Shown piece after piece: positions 22,709 to 31,754 of a stretch of 64,000 nt of DNA. Each line of letters starts with the position of its first letter. The first letter of the stretch is position 1. The notes beneath the pieces are model-generated. The model was not told the DNA's origin. It did no database searches and was given only the letters and a program-made list of their open reading frames with translations. Made by a program: the position numbers and the translations under genes. Where the stretch lies: NCBI GenBank assembly GCA_003013855.2, contig PVNU02002752.1:1-64000 (forward strand). The letters are read 5' to 3'. This DNA comes from Liriodendron chinense (taxonomy: Eukaryota > Streptophyta > Magnoliopsida > Magnoliales > Magnoliaceae).

Positions 22709-25675
22709 TCATGGAACCTCTTTGTAGTTTTCCTCCCTTTTGCCTTCTAGGACCACCGGTTCTTGCAACGGTGCTGGTGTGGGTACCAGATCTTCCTTGT
22801 ATGGAGCTTTTGCCTTGAGAACTACATTGTTGCCTGTGCTGAAGGAGTAATATCGAGGCTTGTTTTCATAGACCACATAAGGTCGTGGTCCTGGCTTGAT
22901 TGTTCCTGGAGCAGGAGGCTCCCATGGAATGAATACTGGTCCTCTTGATATGGCAGGAGGTTTCTCTGTTCATCCCAGCTGCCGTAGTGTGATTGTCACG
23001 CCTCCGGGGTTTGCCCCTTGCAATACGACTGGCTCGACTGGAATAGCTCCTTCCAATACAACGGGTTCTTGTTGTTGATGAGTATAATCCTTCCATTGTG
23101 GATTGGATTGTTCTTGAGTTACCCCTTGCAAGATGACAGGTTCGTATGTGGGCTCGATGTATGATTGTGCTCCTTCCAGGACGACTGGTTCCCAGCTTGA
23201 ATGGTTGTAAGGTGCCCCTTGAACAACTGGTATATCATATGGAGGTGCTCCTTCGAGTACTACTGGCTCGGAGATTGAAGGAAGAAAGGGACCTGCCCCT
23301 TGCAAGATTGGAGGAGGATTTGTCGGCCCATAAGTGTAGGCATGAATGGATTGGATGGGGGAGAAGAAGCGATCGAGATGGTCCCCTTCTTCTATACTAT
23401 TGACTGCAGGGCCACGAGACGAACTGGGGTCCGTTGGATGCTGAGGCAGAGGATTCTGAAGGATGTTGGTGGAAGCTGGTGGAGAAGTTCCAGGGACCGA
23501 GATGACGATCTTGCGGTCATCAATCAGGTCTTGTATGGCATTCTTCAAAATATAACATCGATCAGTGGCGTGGCCACGTCCTTGATGATAGGCGCAATAC
23601 TCATTTTCTCGGTAGTTTGGTGGCAAAGGATGAGGAGGAGGCCTAGGTGTCATCAGAGTGAGTAACTGCTTTTGTACCAGCGTAGTCATGATTTGACTAA
23701 GTGGTTGACTGAGTGGAGTGAACTTCCTGGACTCCCTGTAATTCTGCCTGTTCTGGTATGAGTATTGGCCGTTTCCTCTGAACTGCTGCTGTTGTCGAGG
23801 TGGTTGTGGCTAAGGATTCGGTTGTGGCTGATACCGCTGAGGCTGATGCTGAACTTGATTCTGCTGATACTGTTGACGTCCCTGTGGGGGAGCATGTTGA
23901 TTTCCTTGAGCAGTGGTGTTGATGTTGTTTACCTCTGTTGGGCGGGGAGGAGAACCACTGCGATTTCCATTCCCGTGCCTGATAGGTCTTCCTTCCACTC
24001 TGTTCCTTATGATTGGAGTGGCTTGATGAGGCCATGGGGAGATTGTCCCGGCACGGATTCCTGCTTCGACTTGCTCTCCAGCACGGATCAATTGTGAGAA
24101 ATTCGCATATGGATGCGAGATGAGATACCCGGATATGCCTGGATATGTTGAATGAACAATCATGGAGATTTGTTCTTTGTCGTCGATAGGCGTTCGCATT
24201 CGAGCTGCCATAGCTCGCCAACGTCCCACATAAGCTGATAGTGTTTCATCACTCCTTTGCCTGAGAGCCGCAAGGTCGGCTCTTCTGGGTGCCATGTTGA
24301 GATTGTACGCGAATCTGTCGACGAAAGCTTGGGAAAGTTGTTCCCATGTCCTGATGCGGTGGCAGTCCAATGAAGTGTACCAATCCAGGGCATCGCCCTT
24401 CAGAGATTTTTGGAACAAGCGAATGAGGGCCCCTTCATTTCCTGAGATTGCACTCAGTTCTCCACAGAAGGCCTTGAGATGTGCTGTGGGACAACCGCTG
24501 CCATCGTATCTTTTGAATTTTGGAACCTTAAAATTTTGAGGTACTTGAGCATCTGGGAAGGGACACAAGTCTCTGAACTTGGTCGAAGGTAGATCAATTC
24601 CTTGTTGTCGCTGAAGCTGATTTTGCAAGATCTGAAACTGCTCCCGCAACTCGTCCAGTCCTGAGTGATCTGTTCGAGCGACTGGTGCCTCCTGGAGTAG
24701 GGCACGTTCTTCTTCGGCATAGCGGTCGATGTCTTCGACCCTATGGGCTTTCTGAAAAGCAACCGCGGGTTGTTGAAATTGATTTGATGACTGAACTGGA
24801 TTCTGATGAACTTGTGCTTGAAATGATTGTAACTGAACTGGAGACTGTACTGAAGGTTGAACTGGAACTTGCTGGAAATTAACTGGATTTTGCTGAATTG
24901 AAGATTGCTGGAAATTAACTGGATTTTGCTGAATTGAAGATTGGTGGAAATTAACTGGAATCCCATCGGCGGGGATGTGCTGGAATTGAAAAGTGCTCCT
25001 GTTTGCAGGAGGCTGAGATGCTGGGAAGTGGCCCCTTTGTTGGGTATTTGCCACTGTCCGCTGATTGATGTGGGCTTGACACTGACCCCCGTTGTGGGCA
25101 TTCGCCAGTGCTGTCCCTGTTGCTGGAAATTGAATTGAAATCCCATCGGCGGGGATGTGCTGGAATTGAAAAGGTGTCCCATCGGCGGGGACATGCTAAG
25201 ATCTACTGAGATTGTTGTTTGCAAGATTGACTGGAAGCTGACTGGATGTTCCTGCAACGGAAGTGCTCTGAGATGGCCTTTTCGTCGCAGGAAGATATTG
25301 AGAAGGATGCCCCGTAGCGAAGGGCTGAGATGGCTGCTGTCGGTAGTCTTGGGCAGACTCCGATGGTTGTGCTTGATTTGAACTGGAGGCCGGAAGGGCC
25401 CGACATGGTTGCTGAGACTGCTGAACTGGGCCAACCTGATTGTTGGCTGCTGCGGTGGCTTGTGCTTGCATGAATTGCAAGAGCATTTCTTGCATTGCTC
25501 TCACTCCTCGTGCCAATTCTTGTATGATTGGTGTATTATCAATGGGCTGTTGCGCTGGAGGTTGCGCTTCGGTCATCTCAAGAGCAGGGAAGAGACGAGT
25601 TTCTTCTTCGTGGTCGGACATGGCTTGTTGAGCCCGAGTGCGGATTATGCTGCGGAAGGGAAGTTGTCTCCGCAT
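22709..25675 (-). pseudogene. Tat element gag and linker, broken by stops
   Basis: One reading frame runs from the ATG at 25675 to 22709 with in-frame stops TAG at 25196-25198, TAG at 23810-23812, TGA at 22970-22972 and TGA at 22709-22711. The first part is Gln/Pro/Asn-rich, with short 'NPVNFQQ' repeats near 24880-24950. The middle (about 24000-24640) is a retrotransposon gag core: 'KFKRYDGSG', 'LIRLFQKSLKGDALDWYTSL', 'FVDRFAYNL', 'ETLSAYVGRWR'. A knuckle-like CAYHQGRGHATDRC follows at about 23570-23610. A linker with repeated 'EPVVLEGA' or 'PVVLQGA' units (about 23000-23330) leads to protease. Gag would build the particle that packages the RNA. Every stop is what a C-to-T change of CAG or CGA would give. 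The frame is continuous with pro-pol, so the original was probably one gag-pro-pol polyprotein. Confidence 0.85.
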
Positions 25676-25887
25676 ACGTTGAGCCCGAGGAGGCGCAATG
25701 GTGAGGACTATACTCTACTCTTTTTGGGTTTTGGGATTTTCTTTTTTTTTTTTGGTTTTGGGATCTTCTATTTTTTTTTTTTTGGTGGAATGCTATGCAG
25801 ATGAGATTGTATGAGGATTAATGACTTTCAAGTATATGAAGGATTCTTGTTTTTCAAGTCGGATCACGACTAGTGGGACTAGCTTAT
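25676..25887 (-). other. Leader between primer site and gag
   Basis: About 210 bp of A-rich sequence (T-rich on +, runs at 25741-25752 and 25771-25782), with no supported coding content. Some Ogre elements have an extra ORF here. I see none. Confidence 0.5.
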
Positions 25888-25904
25888 CCCCAGCAGAGTC
25901 GCCA
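25888..25904 (-). other. Primer binding site
   Basis: The - strand reads TGGCGACTCTGCTGGGG three bases after the LTR end. The TGG start matches the CCA end of a tRNA. Ogre-type elements are known to use a tRNA-Arg primer. That this one pairs with tRNA-Arg was not checked. Confidence 0.75.
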
Positions 25905-25907
25905 TTC

Positions 25908-27373
25908 TGTGGACCCTCGCCGATTTTTCCGCGCTCCCACACGACGTCGTTCTCCCTTTCCTTTCGGAAGAAGAAGAAAAAGAGGTGCGTGCGTGCGAAA
26001 TCGCCGTTTGTGCCACTGGCTTGCCTCGTTCTCGAGGGCTTCGTTTGGTAGTCGTGTTAAGCTGGATATGTTTAAATGAGTTTATATAAGACCAGAGTCG
26101 CCACTAGCCAATTACTTCGAATCTACAGTCGGCTAGACCCTGTAGAAACATTAGAGAAGGGAATCCGAAGATTCCTTCCTCTAAAATGACTCCTGTTGAT
26201 CTGCGGCCAGAGATTCAAGGTAAGGGATCACGGTTACAGGGTGGGAAGAGGTTAAGCACCCCACACACTGCCCGTACCGAAGTACGGTCTCTACTTCACA
26301 GAATCGATCGAATACTTGAAAGTCTAGTTTAATCCTCGTATATTCTCATGGATGACATGATGCATGAATGCGGGTCTGAACAGTAAGAGTTTCTGATGGG
26401 CAGGTTCCAACAACGGGCAAGCCCAGAGCGTACGCTCGAACTGACGGGTGCTTAATGTAAGACGTATGCAGTGTGTTTGAATAATCAAGGTGCTTTATGG
26501 TGAAGCATGAATGCAGGTCTGAACAGTAAGAGTTTCTGATGGGCAGGTTCCAACAACGGGCAAGCCCAGAGCATACGCTCGAACTGACAGGTGCTTAATT
26601 TAAGATATATGCAGTGTACTTGACGAATCAAGGTGCTTGCAGTGAAGTAGGGGGGTTGGAAGAAAAGTAAATGTTGCACTTATGCTAGATGCAAATGAGA
26701 TGATGCTGGAAAAGAGTAGCCGGGTGGACGGAGGTGTCGCAAGGATTGGCTTCGAGTGGATGGATCAAGACTTGGATGGCTTGGGAGGCTTGGACCAGTG
26801 GTCAGGCTGGGCTGGACCAGGGCTAGGCTCTCCTCACTCGGGCTCTCCTTGGTGGAGGAATGGGCTAAAGAGGATTCGAATCGCACTCGGGCTGAAGAGA
26901 GGGAAGTGGATTGTTGAAATGAGAAGGGGAGGGGGGTATTTATAGCAGCGGAGAGTGGCACTCTCGTAATTTTTTCCGGGCGGCCTGCTATGGGCCGCCC
27001 GTACGGTCTCTCCTCGGTTTCCAGCGAGTACGGTCGCTCCCTCGGGGCTGCTATTGGACTCGCTGGTCGACTCAGTGAGTTGACTCAGTGAGTCGACTCG
27101 GTGGTTTGACTCGACGGGTTGACTCGGTGTTTTGACTCGACGGGTTGACTCAGTGAATTTGACCTTTTTAGGATTTTTTGACTGGCTTTTTTCTGGTGGG
27201 TTTTTCAGGCTGATGTTTAAGACTGGGTTGACTGGGTTCAGGCTTGATCTGGGCTATGAAATGGGGCTTACAAGGGTGAGTTTGGCTGAGTTTGGACTTG
27301 GGATTTAGGGGTATGGTCCTCCATTCAACCAGCTATCTCTACCAACAGTGTAGCCGAATGTGGGGTGTCTACA
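25908..27373 (-). repeat. 5' LTR of the Tat element
   Basis: It is 1466 bp and is the promoter-side LTR for the - strand element. It carries the same 143-bp duplication (about 26365-26650) and a run of 'gactcggtg / gttgactc' short repeats at about 27055-27150. Confidence 0.93.
26937..26944 (-). promoter_or_regulatory. TATA box of the 5' LTR
   Basis: The - strand reads GCTATAAATAC, a good plant TATA box, preceded by a purine-rich stretch. Transcription of gag-pro-pol would start about 30 nt downstream, near 26905-26910. The same box is conserved in the 3' LTR. Confidence 0.6.
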
Positions 27374-27555
27374 ATAGTAGATTGATATCGCTTTGTGTCG
27401 TGGTTTTTTTACCTGTGAGAGGTTTTTCCACGTAAAATCGGATTGTCTATGTGTGGTTGATTGCATGCATGCGTGATTGTATTGTGTTGCTTGTTTGATT
27501 CTATTTGTTGCTATGTGTTTTGCTTTGCTTCCGCTGCCGGCCCTTATCCCAATAA

Positions 27556-28255
27556 AACTTAGTTGTTTAAAAGCCCATCAGCCCAACCCAACTCATTAAC
27601 ATTTTCAAATTTCAAACTATAAATCGAGATTTTTTCCTCTTCTAAATTTCAAAATTAAAAATTTCCACTCACTTTCCCTAAAATCTATCCCAGTTCTCTC
27701 TCTTTGTTTGTTGAAATGGAAAGAGGCAAGGTAGAGCTTGAGCATTGAAGGAGCAAAATTATACACAACTTGAGCTATGTAAGATTATTTGATTTCAAAT
27801 CTAGAATGAGGAGTCAAATAGAAATGTGTTTTAGTTAATTTATCATTACTATTTTTTATTTATTTTGCATGTGTTTGTGTTTGTTTGATCGTTTTGATTT
27901 AGATCTTAAATGTGAAATTGAGGAGAGAGAAAAATTAAATTAATGGAGAGAAGAGCTGAAATCTCAAAGTTCTTTTGTTTTTTATGTTGTCTCGTCTTGG
28001 TTTATTTAATTTGGTCTTGGAGGTAATATTGATATGGTTGATTCATGTTTACTCCGTTTCCTTCTTTGTTTTTAATTTGTTAGGCCTTTTGATTTGTTTG
28101 ATTCTCTTATATATCTTCTTTTCATGGATGTAATGAAATCCAAATTTCTTGATTTCTCTCTAAATGGGGTGAGCTCCGCACTATTTGGGTCTGTCATGGG
28201 CCCAGTCAAGCTTGGGCATATGTGGAAGAATACGAGCAGGGCAGGGCCCCGCCCT
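27556..28255. other. Intergenic, no gene seen
   Basis: AT-rich sequence between the split copia LTR and the MITE nest. No open frame, repeat or RNA gene was supported. Confidence 0.5.
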
Positions 28256-28285
28256 AGCTAACCGAGAGCGGGTTAGGTGAGAGAT

Positions 28286-28460
28286 TAGAGTTGTACACGA
28301 GTCAGGTCAACTTGGTTAGCTCGTTTGATTCGGCTCGATTTAAAAGAGGGCTTCGATCCAAGATGAGCCCTTTTTCCCCTGCTAGAAATGAATTTCGTGC
28401 CAAGCGCGAGATGGGCCTCACTCGATTCACCTCGTTTGTAGCTCAATTCGGCTCGGCTTG

Positions 28461-28545
<85 letters not shown>

Positions 28546-28670
28546 ATCTAAAAAAGTAAAAACTCTAATTCATTTATTCCTATTCCTTTGCTTGATCGCC
28601 CCCCTCGCCCCAATTCCTACCCTGCCCTTGTTTGGCAGACGAGTCTAGCCGGGAACCCCCCCCCCCCCCC

Positions 28671-28726
<56 letters not shown>

Positions 28727-28941
28727 CTATATACATATTTTTAAGCTCAACCCTCAGCTCGAATTCAACTCAAAAGGCTCGAGCTTGAATTGGCTTGATT
28801 CGGCTCAAAAGCTTGGTCAAGCCAGCTCGAACACGAAATTCCATCTTGATGGCCAAGCCGAGCCGAACACGAGCCAAGGTGGTCAATGGTGGAGCCTAGC
28901 TCGAACATGGCTGAGCTCGACTGGGCTCGTGTACAACTCTA
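28286..28941. mobile_element. 656-bp MITE with 15-bp perfect terminal inverted repeats
   Basis: 'tagagttgtacacga' at 28286-28300 is the exact complement of 28927-28941. The interior has many 'ggctcga' or 'cagctcgaa' words, typical of a widespread plant non-autonomous family. It contains three simple repeats: (TA)n at about 28461-28540, a C-run at about 28658-28671, and (CT)n at about 28675-28722. The target duplication could not be settled. Its neighbours are the two halves of the older MITE's left end. Confidence 0.7.
28461..28540. repeat. TA microsatellite
   Basis: About 40 uninterrupted TA units lie inside the 656-bp MITE. The run is able to form a cruciform and is likely to vary in length. 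Confidence 0.95.
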
Positions 28942-29539
28942 CTCAAGATAGTGTGGCCCTTACCGCAGGCCTGCCTTGATGATGTATTATATACCCATAA
29001 TGTGTGTACATTTTTACAAATCAATTTAGGGCATTATCCAAAAAATGAAGCAGATCCAACCATCAGGTGGACCATACTATATGAAACAGTGGTCATTGAC
29101 CGTCCTAGCATTAAAAAGTTCTTAGGGCGCTCCTTAATGTTTCCATAGTTTCCATAGTGTTTATTTACCATCAAATATGTGTTAGTACACTTTATTTTGT
29201 CAATTGACGTGTTGGTTGGTCGCGTCTTGTCGTGTGAGCCCCGGTCGAAGATTTGAAGTTCAAAGACTTGAAGACTATGCTTCTTCCATTGCTCAAGCTC
29301 AATCTGAAACAAGATCTTAGGTAAGTTGCATATAGATCGACCATAGGAAACCCAAAGCATCAAAGAATGGCGTAATGACTCACCTATCCTATCCCATTCC
29401 CTCTCGACCCTTGCGCAAGTTGATCAGACTTGTGGTCCATGGCTGGTGCAAAACGTAATTGAAGATATGTCCAAACATTGGACCCCATGCACCTTATCAC
29501 TTCATGCTTGAAAGTGATCCACTGCTGTGTTGAAGAACT

Positions 29540-30075
29540 TGATCCAGCAACCTTGTTGTAATGAAACCATCTAGACAGCTGATCGGTCTTGACCGGTCGG
29601 CCAGGGCCATCAACACAGTCAGCATCCTTGCTGTGATAACCTAAACTGGACAGTCGACCGGTCTTGACTGATCGGCCAGAAGCTCTAGACCTGTCCAGCA
29701 GCTGTGCTACATGAAGGCTGCCAAGACAGTCGACCGGTCTTGACCGGTCGGCCAGGTGCATCAAAAGAAGTCAGAGACCTGCTGGATGAAATTCAGCTGG
29801 ACTGCCGACCGGTCTTGACCGGTCAGCCATTATTCAAATCAATCTAGCGGCTGTGCTGCATTTTCCAGAAGCGCAGCCGACTGGTCTTGACCGGTCGGCC
29901 TGCATGTGTAAATCATTCCAGCAAGTGCAGCCGACCGGTCTTGACCGGTCGGCCTGCATACTTCATACAGTCCAGCAAGGTTTTCCGACCAGTCTTGACC
30001 GGTCGGGCAGACCCAGATTTGGCCCAGTGTTTTGAATTGCGACCGGTCCGTCCGACCGGTTGAGACCCCTCTCTG
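29540..30075. repeat. Palindrome array inside the solo LTR
   Basis: A palindrome of GACCGGTC arms around TT appears with variation near 29585, 29655, 29735, 29810, 29885, 29938 and 29995, at 50-80 bp spacing, with a related 'gaccggtccgtccgacc' near 30045. Each sits in a slightly different spacer ending in 'tccagc'-like words. It lies in the U3 part, upstream of the TATA box at 30127. Confidence 0.85.
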
Positions 30076-30126
30076 ACAGGTCGGACGTGACCGTTTTAGA
30101 TCCGTTGGGGCCATCATTTGGGGCTC

Positions 30127-30132
30127 TATATA
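30127..30132 (+). promoter_or_regulatory. TATA box of the solo LTR
   Basis: 'ctctatatagcc' fits a plant TATA box in mid-LTR, pointing toward NDUFV2 1.5 kb downstream. It could give an alternative upstream transcript, but nothing in the sequence shows that it does. Confidence 0.45.
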
Positions 30133-31427
30133 GCCATGACTTATGGTCTTTCATGGTATGCATTCAACACCCTTCAAGAGCTAAGAGAGAGAGAGCTTTT
30201 ACTCACATCCTCCTACCCTTTTTGCTCTTAACTCCCTTGAGTTCATCATTCAAACCTAGCCATTAATGGCTTATCAATGAATATTCAAAGCTCGGTTTGA
30301 GGTATGAACTCAAGATCTTCATTCATAGCTGACCTACCTTCGAAATACCTTTATGAGGTCGTTTATAGCCATTGAATGCTTGAAGTTTGGTAGTTCCCTC
30401 ATTACCATTGTATTGAATAGGCAAGATGAACTTGACCAACTTTCTCCCAACTACCCGGCATCATCATAAACTCATCATTTGCATCGGTAGCTGATCTTGG
30501 GAGCACAAAGAGAAGCTGAAGCACGTGGAGCTGAAGCTACTTATCAAAGGCATTGAATCGGGGCTCAATTGTCTAGGTATGTCTAGTATTTGAGAGTCCA
30601 TTTATTGAATCATTATTCCCTGGATTGGAAAACTCTGGCGGGAGTGTACGTGACCGTCCTTGGATTAGGATTGGTGAGAGTTTGAAATCCAAACTCGTCA
30701 AGTCCCTGGATTGGGCCATCAGCGGATGGTAAACGTGGTCCTAGATCAAAAGATGTCAAGGTTGATGGTTAACCTGATTTAAAACCAAGACTATAGTGAA
30801 ATCCGGTGGTCTCATAGGTTGAGATCGTGAATCAGGAGTGGAGTAGGAAAACCGAACCACTATAAATCGTTGTGCATTGTGAGTTTGAATGATTGCTATG
30901 TGTTGAATGGCTTAGTCAATCATGAATGCTAACTGTTTGATGAAATACTTATAATAGTCATTGCTTACAAATTCATCATATAATTGCCTTGAATGTTATT
31001 GTGATAATCTTGGTTGCTAAGATTAACCTGATTAGTTTTAATTGTAATTGGAAATTCAAAAAAGTCCCATTCACCCCCCTTCAGGACATTAGGCATATCT
31101 CCGAGTATCTCCTCAGGCGGTAAAACCGCAATTTCAATATGTTGATAAGGTCCCGTAAGCCTGGATGAAGGGGAAAAACAAACATGAGCTCAATCCAAAA
31201 CCTTTGTGGCCCATTACTGCTCAATCAACACTGTTCCCTATGGTATGGTCCGCCAGATAATTGAATCTGTTTCATTTTTCGGATAATGTCATAAAATGAT
31301 ATGGAAAAACGGATGAACGGTGTGGATACATAATGCACACATCAAGGTGGGCCCCACAGTAACATCACGGTAAGGGCGCACAGTCTTGGGTGAGGCCGTG
31401 GTCTCGCCTAATCCGCTCCCTAACTAA

Positions 31428-31637
31428 CCTTGCTTGTGAGCCCTCAAATGCATCACACGACTTCCAGGTTAGCACGTGTGATGCAGTTTGCGGTGCGTGT
31501 GGGTGAGCAGACCACCTACGCAGCCCGGGGTTGCGCACTGCGCACCACTATTCGAGTCCTTAAAAACCAGTCCGCCGCACACGCGCTCTCTCTCTCACCA
31601 CGCGCTCTCTCTTGTCATATCATCGGCATCATCAGCC
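31428..31637 (+). promoter_or_regulatory. NDUFV2 proximal promoter and 5' UTR
   Basis: Only about 210 bp separate the MITE from the start codon. The stretch is GC-richer than its surroundings, has 'ctctctctctc' tracts at 31587-31612 typical of plant leaders, and has no convincing TATA box ('cttaaaaacc' at 31558 is the nearest). This suggests a TATA-less housekeeping promoter, or that some promoter elements lie within the MITE. Confidence 0.4.
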
Positions 31638-31715
31638 ATGCTCGCGCCAGCAGCTCGCCTCGCGGCCAAACGCTTGCTCGGAATCCACCACATTTTCCGT
31701 CAACCTCTTCCTCCT

Positions 31716-31754
<39 letters not shown>

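Larger units (their letters stand above)
3319..27373 (-). mobile_element. Tat/Ogre-like Ty3/gypsy retrotransposon, 24,055 bp, complete ends
   Basis: Two near-identical LTRs (3319-4797 and 25908-27373) bound a 21.1-kb interior. The 5-bp target duplication ATAGT lies at 3314-3318 and 27374-27378. Read on the - strand the LTR begins TGTAGACACCCCACATTC and ends CCACA. A primer binding site lies 3 nt inside the 5' LTR and a polypurine tract abuts the 3' LTR. The order gag, protease, RT, RNase H, second RNase H, integrase, then a very long region before the 3' LTR, together with the extreme length, is the layout known for the Tat/Ogre lineage of plant gypsy elements. LTRs differ by about 17 substitutions (counted by eye) and one 13-bp gap, so the insertion is fairly young. 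The coding region is now broken and cannot encode its own proteins. Twelve kilobases between integrase and 3' LTR carry two antisense genes. Confidence 0.93.
3140..27555 (+). mobile_element. Old copia-type LTR split by the Tat element
   Basis: Joining 3318 to 27379, after removing the 24-kb insertion and one copy of its target duplication, gives continuous sequence. On the right (27374-27555) it carries 'ttttttacctgtgagaggtttttccacgtaaaa' in pieces, then 'tgcttccgctgcc' and 'cttatccc', wording typical of the 3' end of Tork-like copia LTRs. The left limit near 3140 is a guess. No internal copia region is adjacent, so this is probably a solo LTR. It is the older insertion; the Tat element landed in it. 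Confidence 0.45.
29180..31136 (+). mobile_element. Solo LTR, 1957 bp, copia-like
   Basis: It starts TGTTAGTACAC, ends CGCAATTTCA and is flanked by the 5-bp duplication ATATG (29175-29179 and 31137-31141). Removing it rejoins a MITE sequence that matches the copy at 59.9 kb, which confirms the borders. No internal region or second LTR is present, so it probably arose by LTR-LTR recombination. It holds a TATATA box at 30127-30132, a purine-rich 'aagagctaagagagagaga' just after, and near the end 'cccattcacccccctt', a phrase often seen in SIRE/Ale-type copia elements. Clade assignment is a guess. Confidence 0.82.
28256..31427. mobile_element. MITE carrying two nested insertions
   Basis: Its right part (31142-31427) and left parts (28256-28285, 28942-29174) join into one element of the same family as 59667-60204. 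They share 'ctggatgaagggg', 'atccaaaac', 'ataaaatgatatgga' and 'caggtggacc'. The ends are inverted: 'gagcgg(g/a)ttagg(t/c)gaga' and 'caaga...gtg.gcccttaccg' on the left match the complement of 31350-31420. It is cut by a MITE (28286-28941) and by a solo LTR (29180-31136). Outer limits are approximate. It ends about 210 bp before the NDUFV2 ATG. Confidence 0.65.

Noticed and set aside
24454..25434. 326-codon ORF on - overlapping gag
   Set aside because: Alternative frame of the repeat-rich gag N-terminus. Gag motifs are in the other frame.
29540..30075. CRISPR-like repeat-spacer array
   Set aside because: Eukaryotic LTR context, spacers related to each other, irregular spacing and no cas genes.
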